A DNA stretch of 64,000 bases from Xanthomonas hydrangeae. Its GTDB lineage: Bacteria > Pseudomonadota > Gammaproteobacteria > Xanthomonadales > Xanthomonadaceae. Made by a program: the position numbers and the translations under genes. This document shows, piece by piece, positions 45,431-53,593 of the stretch (its first letter is position 1; each line of letters starts with the position of its first letter). The notes beneath the pieces are model-generated. The model saw nothing but the letters and a program-made list of their open reading frames with translations. It ran no database searches and was not told the origin of the DNA. The stretch spans positions 744,001 to 808,000 of the forward strand of contig LR990730.1 in assembly GCA_905142475.1 (NCBI GenBank), in the 5' to 3' direction.

Positions 45431-46321
45431 AGCTACTACGAAGCCGATGCGCGCGAGCGTATCGACGGCGTGCTGGATGCCGGCAGCTTTCGCGAATTCG
45501 TCGGCCCACGTCGCCGCCTGATCAGCCCGCATCTGGCCCAGCTCGACACCCCCGGCGCCTTCGATGACGGTATCGTCGTCGGCGAGGGCACGCTGCGTGG
45601 GCGCAACGTGCTTATCGCCGCGCAGCAAGGCGCCTTCATGGGTGGCGGCGTGGGCGAAGTGCACGGCGCCAAGCTCACCGGCCTGCTCGAGCGCGCCGCA
45701 AAAAACCAGCCGTACGCGGTGTTGCTGTTGCTCGACACCGGCGGCGTACGCCTGCACGAAGCCAATGCGGGCCTGATCGCGATTTCCGAAATCATGCGCG
45801 CCACGCTGAGCGCACGCGCCGCCAGCGTGCCGGTGCTGGCCTTGATCGGCAGCGGCAATGGCGCCTTCGGCGGCATGGGCATCGTGGCGCGCTGCTGCAG
45901 CGCGGTGATCATGTCCGAAGAAGGCCGCCTGTCGTTGTCCGGCCCGGACGTGATCGAGACCGTGCGCGGCGTGGAAGAGTTCGACGCGCGCGATCGCGCG
46001 CTGGTGTGGCGCGTCACCGGCGGCAAGCATCGCTATCTGCTCGGCGAAGCGCAGACCTTGGTGGCCGACCGTATTGCCGCATTCGCCGATGCGGCTGCCC
46101 ATGCGCTGGACACACTTGCCGAACCGGAAGGCGAGGCCGCATTGCAGGCACTGGAACTTGCGCAGCAGCAGCTGTCCAAACGCATCGAGGCTTACGGCGA
46201 TTGCCGCGACGGTCTGGAGATCTGGCAGCGCCAAGGCATCGTCGATGCGCAGCGTTTGCCGTTGCTGGACACCGAGGCCTTCCTCGCTGCCACTGCCGAC
46301 CGGAGCATTCCATGGAACTGA
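45404..46321 (+). CDS. mdcD: Malonate decarboxylase beta subunit
   Basis: 305 residues from ATG 45404 (GGGAGG site). Carboxyltransferase-like fold with EGTLRGRNVLIAAQQGAFMGGGVGEVHGAKLTGLLERA, VLLLLDTGGVRLHEANAGLIAISEIMRA and GNGAFGGMGIVARCCSAVIMSEEGRLSLSGPDVIE. With MdcE it decarboxylates malonyl-S-ACP to acetyl-S-ACP. Its stop overlaps the mdcE start by 10 bases. Its 5' end has been duplicated upstream (see the repeat). Confidence 0.96.
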   Translation: MSTVPMAERSYYEADARERIDGVLDAGSFREFVGPRRRLISPHLAQLDTPGAFDDGIVVGEGTLRGRNVLIAAQQGAFMGGGVGEVHGAKLTGLLERAAKNQPYAVLLLLDTGGVRLHEANAGLIAISEIMRATLSARAASVPVLALIGSGNGAFGGMGIVARCCSAVIMSEEGRLSLSGPDVIETVRGVEEFDARDRALVWRVTGGKHRYLLGEAQTLVADRIAAFADAAAHALDTLAEPEGEAALQALELAQQQLSKRIEAYGDCRDGLEIWQRQGIVDAQRLPLLDTEAFLAATADRSIPWN

Positions 46322-47016
46322 GCCAACTGCTGGATCAGCTGTTTCCGCTCGGTCACGCCATCGCACGCAACGACGATGTGCTCACCGGCAGCGCGATGAC
46401 CGCTGCGGGCGAGGTCACCGTGATCGGCACCGCCAACAAGCTGGAAGTCGGCGTGGACCACGCACTGGCTTTGGCCGCCACCGTGTTGGCGAGCACGCGC
46501 GCGCATCCGCAGCGGCCGATCGTGATGCTGGCCGATACCGCCGGGCAACGGCTCGCACGCCGCGATGAATTGCTCGGCATCAACGGCTATTTCGCGCATC
46601 TGGCACGCGCGCTGGATCTCGCGCGCAGACGCGGCGCGCGCCTGGTCACGCTGGTGTATGGCGAATCGGTCAGCGGCGGCTTCCTCTCGTTCGGCTTGAT
46701 GGCCGACCATATCCACGCCTTGCCCGATGCACAGATCCGCGTGATGGATCTGCGTGCCATGGCACGTGTGACCAAGCAATCGGTGGACACCTTGCAGGCG
46801 CTGAGCAAGAGCTCGCCGGTATTCGCGCCGGGTGTGGAAAACTACGTGCGCATGGGCGCGGTGGAGTCGTTGTGGAAGGGCGATCTGGCGCAGGCGTTGC
46901 TCGATGCATTGGCCACGCCCAGCGACGGCGACCAACGTCGTGCACTCGGCGCGCAGCGTGGCGGCCGTACGTTGGCAAGCGATGTCGCCGCTGCCGTGGC
47001 AGCAGGCGAGGCCTGA
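46312..47016 (+). CDS. mdcE: Malonate decarboxylase gamma subunit
   Basis: 234 residues from ATG 46312 ([17 protein letters not shown]). Partner of MdcD in decarboxylation; [49 protein letters not shown] and [25 protein letters not shown] are family signatures. The reading frame continues upstream inside mdcD, but the start is set by operon overlap and family length. Confidence 0.95.
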   Translation: MELSQLLDQLFPLGHAIARNDDVLTGSAMTAAGEVTVIGTANKLEVGVDHALALAATVLASTRAHPQRPIVMLADTAGQRLARRDELLGINGYFAHLARALDLARRRGARLVTLVYGESVSGGFLSFGLMADHIHALPDAQIRVMDLRAMARVTKQSVDTLQALSKSSPVFAPGVENYVRMGAVESLWKGDLAQALLDALATPSDGDQRRALGAQRGGRTLASDVAAAVAAGEA

Positions 47017-47018
47017 GC

Positions 47019-47663
47019 ATGCCCGGCCGGCACGCACTGGTGTGGTTGCATCCCGAGGCGCGCTGGCAGGCGTTGACGCCGGGTGCGCATCCGCGCCTGC
47101 AGCAGTGGTTCGCCGCCGGCCTGCCGGCGGTGGTGGCGCGTGGCGACGGCAGCGAAGCACCCGGCGCACTGCGGCTCGGCGTACCGTTGCCGCCGAGCGA
47201 AGGCAAGCAGCGTCTGGCGCTGACAGCCAATGTGGCCGATATCGCACGCAGCACCGCACCGCTGCTGTTGGACGCAGTGATCGCACACGCGCCCAGCGAC
47301 ATGCAACCGGCATTGCAGGCCTTGCTGGCGCAGACCCAGGTCAATGCAGTGCAGCCACGCGTGTTCGGCAGCGTTGCATGGCAGGCACTCACCGGGCTTG
47401 CGTATGTGCATGCGCACTCGGATCTGGACCTGTTGTGGTCCATCGACTCGCCAGAACAGGCGCATGCGGTGGTGGCCTTGCTGCAACGCTGGGAACAACG
47501 CCATGGCCTGCGTGCCGATGGCGAATTACTGCTGGCCGACGACGGCACCGCCGTGAACTGGCGCGAATATGCCGGCAGCGCGCAGCAGGTGCTGGTGAAA
47601 TCCAATCATGGCTGCCGGATGGCGTCGCGCACCGCGTTGTTTCCGGTATGGAGCGCGGCATGA
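47019..47663 (+). CDS. mdcG: Phosphoribosyl-dephospho-CoA transferase (holo-ACP synthase of malonate decarboxylase)
   Basis: 214 residues from ATG 47019. Attaches the prosthetic group made by MdcB to Mdc[34 protein letters not shown] contains the FGS..W..LTG...SDLDLL nucleotidyltransferase core. Starts two bases after the mdcE stop and overlaps mdcB as ATGA. Confidence 0.93.
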   Translation: MPGRHALVWLHPEARWQALTPGAHPRLQQWFAAGLPAVVARGDGSEAPGALRLGVPLPPSEGKQRLALTANVADIARSTAPLLLDAVIAHAPSDMQPALQALLAQTQVNAVQPRVFGSVAWQALTGLAYVHAHSDLDLLWSIDSPEQAHAVVALLQRWEQRHGLRADGELLLADDGTAVNWREYAGSAQQVLVKSNHGCRMASRTALFPVWSAA

Positions 47664-48610
47664 GTGTGCGGGCGAAACGTGTTGCCGAATCGGCCGTGGC
47701 GCACTCCGCGCCGCATGACGCACGCGCGCATGGCGGTGTTCGAAAGAGTGCATTGCTACAAGACACATCGCGTCTCACCAGCGGCATGGCAAGTCCACTG
47801 GCGCACCGCCTTGGCCGCCTTGCAGTGCTTGCCTTGCACGCAGAACTGGCCTGCGCGCCAAAGCCTGGCCTGGTCACCCCGTTCGATACCGGCAGCCACA
47901 CCGATATGGACGCGGCCACCTTTGTGCGCAGCCTGTTCGCGTTGCGCGGCTACTTTGTCGCGATTGCGCAAGCCGGCATCGACAACGCGCCGTTCGCACG
48001 CCTTCGCCAACTCGGCATCGATGCCGAAGCGGCGATGTTGCGCGCCACCGGCGGCATCAACACCCATCGCGGCGCGATTTTCAGCCTCGGCTTGTTGACT
48101 GCACAGGCGGCGCGCTTGCGTGTCGCGCACGGACGCCGCCCCACTGGTGAAGCGGTCTGCAACGCGGTGCAGGCGTGGCGCGATCCATTGCAGGCTGCGC
48201 CGCTGAATCCGCACAGCAATGGTCAGCGTATGCGTGTGCAGTATCAGGTCAGCGGTGTGCGCGAGCAGGCCGCAGCCGGCTACCCGCTGTTACGTGAAGT
48301 CGCGCTGCCGTGCCTGCGCGCTGCGTTGCACAGCGGCGCCACGCGGGAAGCGGCATTGGCGCAGACGCTGATGCAGTTGGTCAGCGCAGTGGACGATCTG
48401 AATCTGCTGCATCGTGGTGGGCAGGAAGGACTGGCCTATGCAAAAGCGCAAGCACGTGCCTTCCTCACCGACGGCGGCATCGCGCAACCGCAGTGGCGCG
48501 ATTGTTTGAACGCCATCGGTAAGCAATTCGTTGCCCGTCGTCTGAGCCCGGGCGGCAGCGCCGATCTGCTGGCCTGCGCCTGGTTTTTGCATCTGCAGGA
48601 AAGCGCATGA
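47660..48610 (+). CDS. mdcB: Triphosphoribosyl-dephospho-CoA synthase
   Basis: 316 residues. Makes 2'-(5''-triphosphoribosyl)-3'-dephospho-CoA from ATP and dephospho-CoA. Motifs [59 protein letters not shown] and [23 protein letters not shown] match CitG/MdcB. The first ~40 residues are poorly conserved; an internal start such as Met43 ([21 protein letters not shown]) is possible. Overlaps both neighbours by 4 bases. Confidence 0.93.
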   Translation: MSVRAKRVAESAVAHSAPHDARAHGGVRKSALLQDTSRLTSGMASPLAHRLGRLAVLALHAELACAPKPGLVTPFDTGSHTDMDAATFVRSLFALRGYFVAIAQAGIDNAPFARLRQLGIDAEAAMLRATGGINTHRGAIFSLGLLTAQAARLRVAHGRRPTGEAVCNAVQAWRDPLQAAPLNPHSNGQRMRVQYQVSGVREQAAAGYPLLREVALPCLRAALHSGATREAALAQTLMQLVSAVDDLNLLHRGGQEGLAYAKAQARAFLTDGGIAQPQWRDCLNAIGKQFVARRLSPGGSADLLACAWFLHLQESA

Positions 48611-49527
48611 CGCTCGCCGTGCTATGCCCGGGTCAAGGCGGCCAACACGCGGAAATGTTTGCGCGTGTCGCCGATGTACCCGCTGCGGCCAGCGTACTCG
48701 CTGCCGCGACCAGGCTGCTTGGCGCATCTGCGCAAACGCTTGCCGCAGACCCGAACCGTTATGCCAATGCCATCGCACAACCACTGGTGTGTGCCGGCAC
48801 GCTGGCGCAATGGCAGGTGCTGCGTACTCAACTGCCCACGCCGTCGCTGGTACTCGGCTACAGCGTCGGCGAGCTCGCCGCGCATGCGGTGGCCGGTAGC
48901 ATGGACATCGATACCTGCCTGCAGCTGGCCGCCACCCGCGCCCGCCTGATGGACGCGGCCAGCCCGGACAATGCCGGGTTGATGGCGGTGGTCGGCCTGC
49001 CACTGCGCGCACTCGAAACGCTATCCCAGACCCATGGCGCGGCACTGGCCATCATCAACGGCGACGACCACGCCGTGCTCGGTGGTCCGCACGCTGCGCT
49101 GCAGGCGCTTGGCGACGCTGCGCAGGCGCAAGGCGCGCGCGTCACGCTGTTGCCGGTGAGCGTGCCGGCGCATACGCCGTGGTTGCGCGCGGCCGCCGAC
49201 GCATTCGCCATCGCAGTGAAAACCGCAGGAATCACCGCGCCAAAGCTGCGCGTGCTGGCCGGTATCGATGCACGTGCAGTCACCACGCAGGCATTGGTGA
49301 TCGACACCCTGGCCGCACAGATTGCGCAGACCGTGCGCTGGTACGAGGTGCTGGTGCAGGCCGCAGAGCGCGGCGCACGCGTGTTTCTCGAACTGGGGCC
49401 AGGCAGCGCATTGGCGCGCATGGCGCGGGAGGGATTGCCGGACTGCGAGGCGCGGTCGGTGGACGAATTCAACAGCACCCAAGGTGTTGTCGAGTGGGTC
49501 AACGCCGCGTGCGAGCGCGCGGCATGA
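48607..49527 (+). CDS. mdcH: Malonyl-CoA:ACP transacylase of malonate decarboxylase (epsilon subunit)
   Basis: 306 residues. Acyltransferase fold: VLCPGQGGQHAEMF at the N-terminus, nucleophile motif LVLGYSVGELAAHAVAG (GYSVGE) near residue 93, GDDHAVLGGP and VPAHTPWLRAA (His). It primes the ACP with malonyl from malonyl-CoA. Start overlaps mdcB as ATGA. Last subunit gene of the operon. Confidence 0.94.
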   Translation: MTLAVLCPGQGGQHAEMFARVADVPAAASVLAAATRLLGASAQTLAADPNRYANAIAQPLVCAGTLAQWQVLRTQLPTPSLVLGYSVGELAAHAVAGSMDIDTCLQLAATRARLMDAASPDNAGLMAVVGLPLRALETLSQTHGAALAIINGDDHAVLGGPHAALQALGDAAQAQGARVTLLPVSVPAHTPWLRAAADAFAIAVKTAGITAPKLRVLAGIDARAVTTQALVIDTLAAQIAQTVRWYEVLVQAAERGARVFLELGPGSALARMAREGLPDCEARSVDEFNSTQGVVEWVNAACERAA

Positions 49528-49685
49528 GGTAACGCCAAGACAGGCCAGCAATGCATAGCGAACAGGCAACCGCCTGGCCGCTGCGCATCGGTGTTGTTGG
49601 CCGCTCCTGGTGTCTGACAGGGCGTGACCCTTGGGTGGCGGGTGGCCATCCGTGCTGTACGCGTATCAGGTGTCTGGGAGGGCGC

Positions 49686-51041
49686 ATGACCCCGCAAATT
49701 GCAACGATTCTTGGCTTGGTACTCATGTTCATCGTCGCCACCGCATTGCCCATCAACATGGGTGCGGTGGCCTTCGCGCTGGCCTTCATCATCGGCGGCG
49801 TGTGGGTGGGACTGGACGGCAAGGAGGTACTGGCCGGCTTTCCGGGCGACCTGTTCCTGACGTTGGTCGGCATCACCTATCTGTTCGCCATCGCGCAGAA
49901 GAACGGCACCATCGATCTATTGGTGCATTGGGCGGTGCGCGCGGTGCGCGGGCGCATCGTGGCGATTCCCTGGGTGATGTTCGTCATTACCGGGTTGCTG
50001 ACTGCATTCGGTGCGTTGGGTCCTGCGGCAGTGGCCATCATCGGCCCGGTGGCATTGCGCTTTGCCAAGCAGTACCGCATCAACCCGTTGATGATGGGCC
50101 TGCTGGTGATCCATGGCGCACAGGGCGGCGGGTTTTCGCCGATCAGCGTGTATGGCGGCATCACCAACAAGGTGGTCGAAAAGGCCGGGCTGGACGTCAC
50201 CGAGATGGCGGTGTTCCTCACCAGCCTGGGTTTCAACCTGATGATGGCGATCATCTGCTTCTGTGCGTTCGGCGGGCTCAAGCTGATGCGTCGGCAAGAG
50301 ATCTCGCTGGCCGATGCGCAATACGTGCCAGTGGCCGATGACCAGGCCTCCAAACGCCCATTTGCGATCGAAGGGCATGGCTCCTTGGTTGCCGCTGGCG
50401 GCGGTACCTTGTCGACCAATCCGCTGGCGCTGGAGGCTGTCGCCATCACCCGCGATCGCTTGATCACGTTGGTGGGCTTGCTGGGTCTGGGTGTCGCGGC
50501 GCTGATCTACAACCTCAATGTCGGGCTGGTGTCGATCACCGTCGCTGTGGTCCTGGCATTGATCTCGCCCAGCGCGCAGAAAGGCGCAGTGGATGGCATC
50601 AGCTGGTCCACGGTGTTGTTGATCAGCGGCGTGGTCACCTACGTGGCGGTGCTGGAAAAGGCCGGCGCGGTGGACTACATCGGTACCGGTGTTTCGCATA
50701 TCGGCATGCCGTTGCTGGGTGCGCTGCTGGTCTGTTATGTCGGCGGCGTCGTGTCCGCGTTCGCATCGTCCGCAGCGGTGCTGGGCGCCACCATTCCGCT
50801 GGCGGTGCCGTTCCTGATGCAGGGCCAGTTGGGTGCGGCCGGGGTGATCTGCGCGCTCGCCGTGTCCTCCACCATCGTCGATGTCAGCCCGTTCTCCACC
50901 AACGGCGCGCTGGTGGTGGCTTCGGCGGCGAAAGAGGAACGCGACGCGCTGTTCCGCCGCTTCCTGGTCTACAGCGGGCTGGTGGTGTTGTTGGGGCCAC
51001 TGACCGCGTGGCTGCTGTTCGTGGTGCCGGGCTGGCTGTGA
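49686..51041 (+). CDS. matC: Malonate/dicarboxylate transporter (MatC-like, ion-transporter superfamily)
   Basis: 451 residues from ATG 49686 with a GGGAGGG site; the longer frame from 49551 lacks one. About 11-12 membrane segments, starting IATILGLVLMFIVATALPINMGAVAFALAFIIGGVWVGL. The stretch FGALGPAAVAIIGPVALRFAKQYRINPLMMGLLVIHGAQGGGFSPISVYGGITN and STIVDVSPFSTNGALVVASA are typical of MatC/DASS-like carriers. Its position after mdcH shows it imports malonate. Confidence 0.9.
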   Translation: MTPQIATILGLVLMFIVATALPINMGAVAFALAFIIGGVWVGLDGKEVLAGFPGDLFLTLVGITYLFAIAQKNGTIDLLVHWAVRAVRGRIVAIPWVMFVITGLLTAFGALGPAAVAIIGPVALRFAKQYRINPLMMGLLVIHGAQGGGFSPISVYGGITNKVVEKAGLDVTEMAVFLTSLGFNLMMAIICFCAFGGLKLMRRQEISLADAQYVPVADDQASKRPFAIEGHGSLVAAGGGTLSTNPLALEAVAITRDRLITLVGLLGLGVAALIYNLNVGLVSITVAVVLALISPSAQKGAVDGISWSTVLLISGVVTYVAVLEKAGAVDYIGTGVSHIGMPLLGALLVCYVGGVVSAFASSAAVLGATIPLAVPFLMQGQLGAAGVICALAVSSTIVDVSPFSTNGALVVASAAKEERDALFRRFLVYSGLVVLLGPLTAWLLFVVPGWL

Positions 51042-51066
51042 GCCGGCGCGCGCACAGCGGCGGAGT

Positions 51067-51093
51067 GGGGCGCCCCCGTAGAATGGGCGCCCC
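51067..51093 (+). terminator. GC-rich hairpin after matC
   Basis: GGGGCGCCC (51067-51075) and GGGCGCCCC (51085-51093) form a perfect 9-bp stem with a nine-base loop. No T-run. It could slow read-through into the GntR gene or be part of its leader. Confidence 0.45.
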
Positions 51094-51120
51094 CGCCCTG
51101 ACGCCAACGACCTGCCCGCC

Positions 51121-51840
51121 ATGACCCTCGCCCCTGATTCGCGCACCGCCAAAAAGCGCGTACCGCTGTACGAGGAAGTGGCCGAGCGCCTGCGCCAGAA
51201 GATCTACGACTACGCGCTGCCGCCGGGCGAGTGGATCGACGAGCCGGCGCTGGCCGAAGAACTCGGCATCAGCCGCACTCCGCTGCGCGAGAGCCTCAAG
51301 CTGCTCGCCGCCGAGGGCCTGGTGCAACTGGATGCCGGCCGCGGCAGCCGGGTCACGCGGTTGACGCTGGAAGATCTCAACCAGCTGTTCCCGGTGATGG
51401 CCATGCTCGAAGGCCGCTGCGCCCACGATGCGGTCAAGCGCATCGATGCGGCTGGCGTGCAACGCCTGGAAGAGCTGCACGCGGCGATGGAAGCCGCCGC
51501 TGCGGCCGGCGACCTGGCCGAGTACTACCGCAACAATTATCTGATTCATGAAACCGTGCAGCAGTACGCCGGCAATCCGTGGTTGATCCGCGTCACCCAC
51601 GATCTGCATCGCATCCTCAAGATGCATCGCGGCCGCCAGCTGTTGACGCCGGGACGCATGGCGCAGTCGCTGGCCGAGCATCGTGCATTGATGGAGTGCG
51701 TACGGCGTCGCGATGCCGAGGGCGCAGAGCGCACGATGCATGGGCATCTGTTGAGCCAGGGGCAGGCCTTGGCGGCGTATGTGGCAGCGGGCGGCATGTT
51801 GAACGTGCCGGCACCCTTGCCGCGGGTCGGCGGGGTGTAG
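51121..51840 (+). CDS. GntR/FCD-family regulator of malonate use (MdcY/MatR-like)
   Basis: 239 residues. GntR winged helix at about 15-82 (PLYEEVAERLRQKIYDYALPPGEWIDEPALAEELGISRTPLRESLKLLAAEGLVQLDAGRGSRVTRL), then an FCD effector domain with metal-site histidines in HETVQQYAGNPWL and EHRALMECVRRRDAEGAERTMHGHL. Such regulators respond to organic acids; placement after the mdc-matC genes suggests malonate or malonyl-CoA as ligand. The palindrome at 43108 is a candidate target. Confidence 0.88.
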   Translation: MTLAPDSRTAKKRVPLYEEVAERLRQKIYDYALPPGEWIDEPALAEELGISRTPLRESLKLLAAEGLVQLDAGRGSRVTRLTLEDLNQLFPVMAMLEGRCAHDAVKRIDAAGVQRLEELHAAMEAAAAAGDLAEYYRNNYLIHETVQQYAGNPWLIRVTHDLHRILKMHRGRQLLTPGRMAQSLAEHRALMECVRRRDAEGAERTMHGHLLSQGQALAAYVAAGGMLNVPAPLPRVGGV

Positions 51841-51899
51841 AGCCGCCGTGGCGAACCGCTGAAAGCAGCTGGCTTGACCCCAGTAGCACCTGACGCTCG

Positions 51900-51948
51900 T
51901 ACCCTTCTCCCACCGGGAGAAGGTGCCCGAAGGGCGGATGAGGGTACG
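51900..51948. repeat. REP-like palindrome
   Basis: ACCCTTCTCCCACCGGGAGAAGGTGC and AGGGCGGATGAGGGTACG; same family as 59530. Followed at 51980-52012 by CCCAAATCCC/CCCGAATCCC units like those between groES and groEL. Confidence 0.75.
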
Positions 51949-52031
51949 TCCGCACGTAGCGGTGGGAAGCTCTTGCTCTTGCGAGTCCCAAATCCCGAAT
52001 CCCAAATCCCAGCCATCGAAAAACCGGACTA

Positions 52032-52652
52032 CTACACACCCAACCCAAGCAAATCGTCCACACGTTCAATCACCTGCGTCCCAGCCAACCCGGCAAACAC
52101 CTCCGGGTGCGCATAGCCCCACGCCACCGCAGCAAACGGCAATCCCAGCACTTGCGCCGCTTCCCAGTCGGCAACCTGGTCGCCCACATACACTGCTTGC
52201 CTCGCGCCATACCCGGTGGCGCGCAGTACACGACGCAAGGCGCGTTGCTTGCCCAGCAGATGCGCACCACCGTCGATCACGGCGAACTTCGCGCTCAAGT
52301 CCTCACCCAAGGCGCGTTGCACATTCTCCACCGAGTTCGACGACACCACCGCCAGGCGCGTGCCGCTGGCATGCAGCGTCGCCAGCACCTGGGCAATGCC
52401 GTCGAACAAGGCCATCGGCGGGGCGGCGCGCATCAGGCGGATAAAGTCGGCTGCCACCAGCGGGACGCGCCACGTGCTCAGCCCTGAGGCCTTGAGCAGC
52501 TCACGCGTGGTCAGCCGGCGCGCGGCGTCCACTTCATGCGCGTGCGCTGCGCGGAAGCCATGCCGCGCGGCCAGTGCGCGCTGTGTGCTCAGGAAGAAGC
52601 CGAAAGAATCGGCCAGGGTGCCGTCGAAATCGAAAATGATCAGTGCAGGCAT
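52032..52652 (-). CDS. HAD-superfamily phosphatase (phosphoglycolate-phosphatase-like)
   Basis: 206 residues. The four HAD motifs are present: FDFDGT (residues 7-12, nucleophile Asp8), AVVSSNS, a Lys in GKQRALRRVL, and VYVGDQVADWEAA. The cap is helical, as in Gph/PGP-like enzymes. Substrate unknown. First of a run of minus-strand genes; 93 bases separate it from the STAS gene. Confidence 0.85.
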   Translation of the reverse strand: MPALIIFDFDGTLADSFGFFLSTQRALAARHGFRAAHAHEVDAARRLTTRELLKASGLSTWRVPLVAADFIRLMRAAPPMALFDGIAQVLATLHASGTRLAVVSSNSVENVQRALGEDLSAKFAVIDGGAHLLGKQRALRRVLRATGYGARQAVYVGDQVADWEAAQVLGLPFAAVAWGYAHPEVFAGLAGTQVIERVDDLLGLGV

Positions 52653-52745
52653 TGCGACGCAGCGAATGGGGCCTCACAGCCTAACCAAGCGCGAACGCAC
52701 GCCGCACGCACAGATGTCCCCAGCTGTGCGCGCAGGCGATGCGCC

Positions 52746-53165
52746 TTACGCTTCGGCGAAGTGCGGCACGATCGGCGTGTCGCCGTCGGCGTGCTGCTCG
52801 ATGACCTTGCGCTGCATCGCGGCCAGGTAGGCGTCCAGTTCTTCGGTGGAGGCGAACACATCGCTCAGCGGCACCGCCTTGACCATGTCGAAGACCTTGC
52901 GGATCTGCGGCTGCGGGTTGGTCACCAGCACCTTGCCCTGGCGGGTGGCCAGCGCCTTGCGCGCCTTGAAGATGCAGCGGATGCCGGCGCTGGAAATGTA
53001 TTCCAGTGCGGACAGGTCCAGCACCAGGGTGGTGATCAGGGTGCCCAGCAGCGGCGACAGCGCCGTGTCCAGGTCCTGGTAAGTGTGGGAGTCCAGGCGC
53101 CCGGTCAGGATGACGCGTTGACGGGTGTCTTGCGGCGGGTCGATCTGGATGGCGAGCGTGGTCAT
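52746..53165 (-). CDS. STAS-domain anti-sigma factor antagonist
   Basis: 139 residues. STAS signature LVLDLSALEYISSAGIRCIFKARKAL, with the phosphorylatable serine in SSAG. C-terminal tail of ~35 residues is extra. Start overlaps the kinase gene by 4 bases (ATGA). Part of a three-gene partner-switching module: phosphatase, kinase, antagonist. Confidence 0.9.
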   Translation of the reverse strand: MTTLAIQIDPPQDTRQRVILTGRLDSHTYQDLDTALSPLLGTLITTLVLDLSALEYISSAGIRCIFKARKALATRQGKVLVTNPQPQIRKVFDMVKAVPLSDVFASTEELDAYLAAMQRKVIEQHADGDTPIVPHFAEA

Positions 53166-53593
53166 GGCAGTGCCTCGGGGACAGGGGCGTACGGATGCAA
53201 CAAGGTGATACGCACGACGTTATATGCACCATCGCGGCGGTAGTCGATGTGATCGGCGAACTGATGCACCAGAAACAACCCCAATCCTCCGATCGGGCGG
53301 TCCTCGAGCGCGGCATCCAGCTCCAGCTCGGGCAGCGCGGTGGGGTCGAAGGCGCTGCCGGGGTCGCTCAGCTCCAGCACCAGCGCCTGCGGGTCCAGCT
53401 GCAGCTGCAGGCGCAGCGGCTGTTCGGCGCACTGGCCGTGGGTGAGCGCATTGCAGCCGAGCTCTTCCACGATCAGCCGCACCTGGCCAATGCGTGCGGC
53501 GTGCAGGCCTTCACGCATCAGCGAGTCTTCCAGCGCGTCGTTGGCGCCGGCCAGCTGGGCCAGCGACGGCGCGATGGCCAGATCGAGCTTCAT
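53162..53593 (-). CDS. RsbW-like serine kinase/anti-sigma ATPase
   Basis: 143 residues from ATG 53591-53593. GHKL ATPase motifs: VRLIVEELGCNALTHG (N box) and LELSDPGSAFDPTALPE...RPIGGLGLFLVHQFADHIDYRRDGAYNVVRITL (G1/G2 boxes). It should phosphorylate the STAS protein. Overlaps both neighbours by 4 bases. The final target (sigma factor or another output) is not visible in this window. Confidence 0.9.
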   Translation of the reverse strand: MKLDLAIAPSLAQLAGANDALEDSLMREGLHAARIGQVRLIVEELGCNALTHGQCAEQPLRLQLQLDPQALVLELSDPGSAFDPTALPELELDAALEDRPIGGLGLFLVHQFADHIDYRRDGAYNVVRITLLHPYAPVPEALP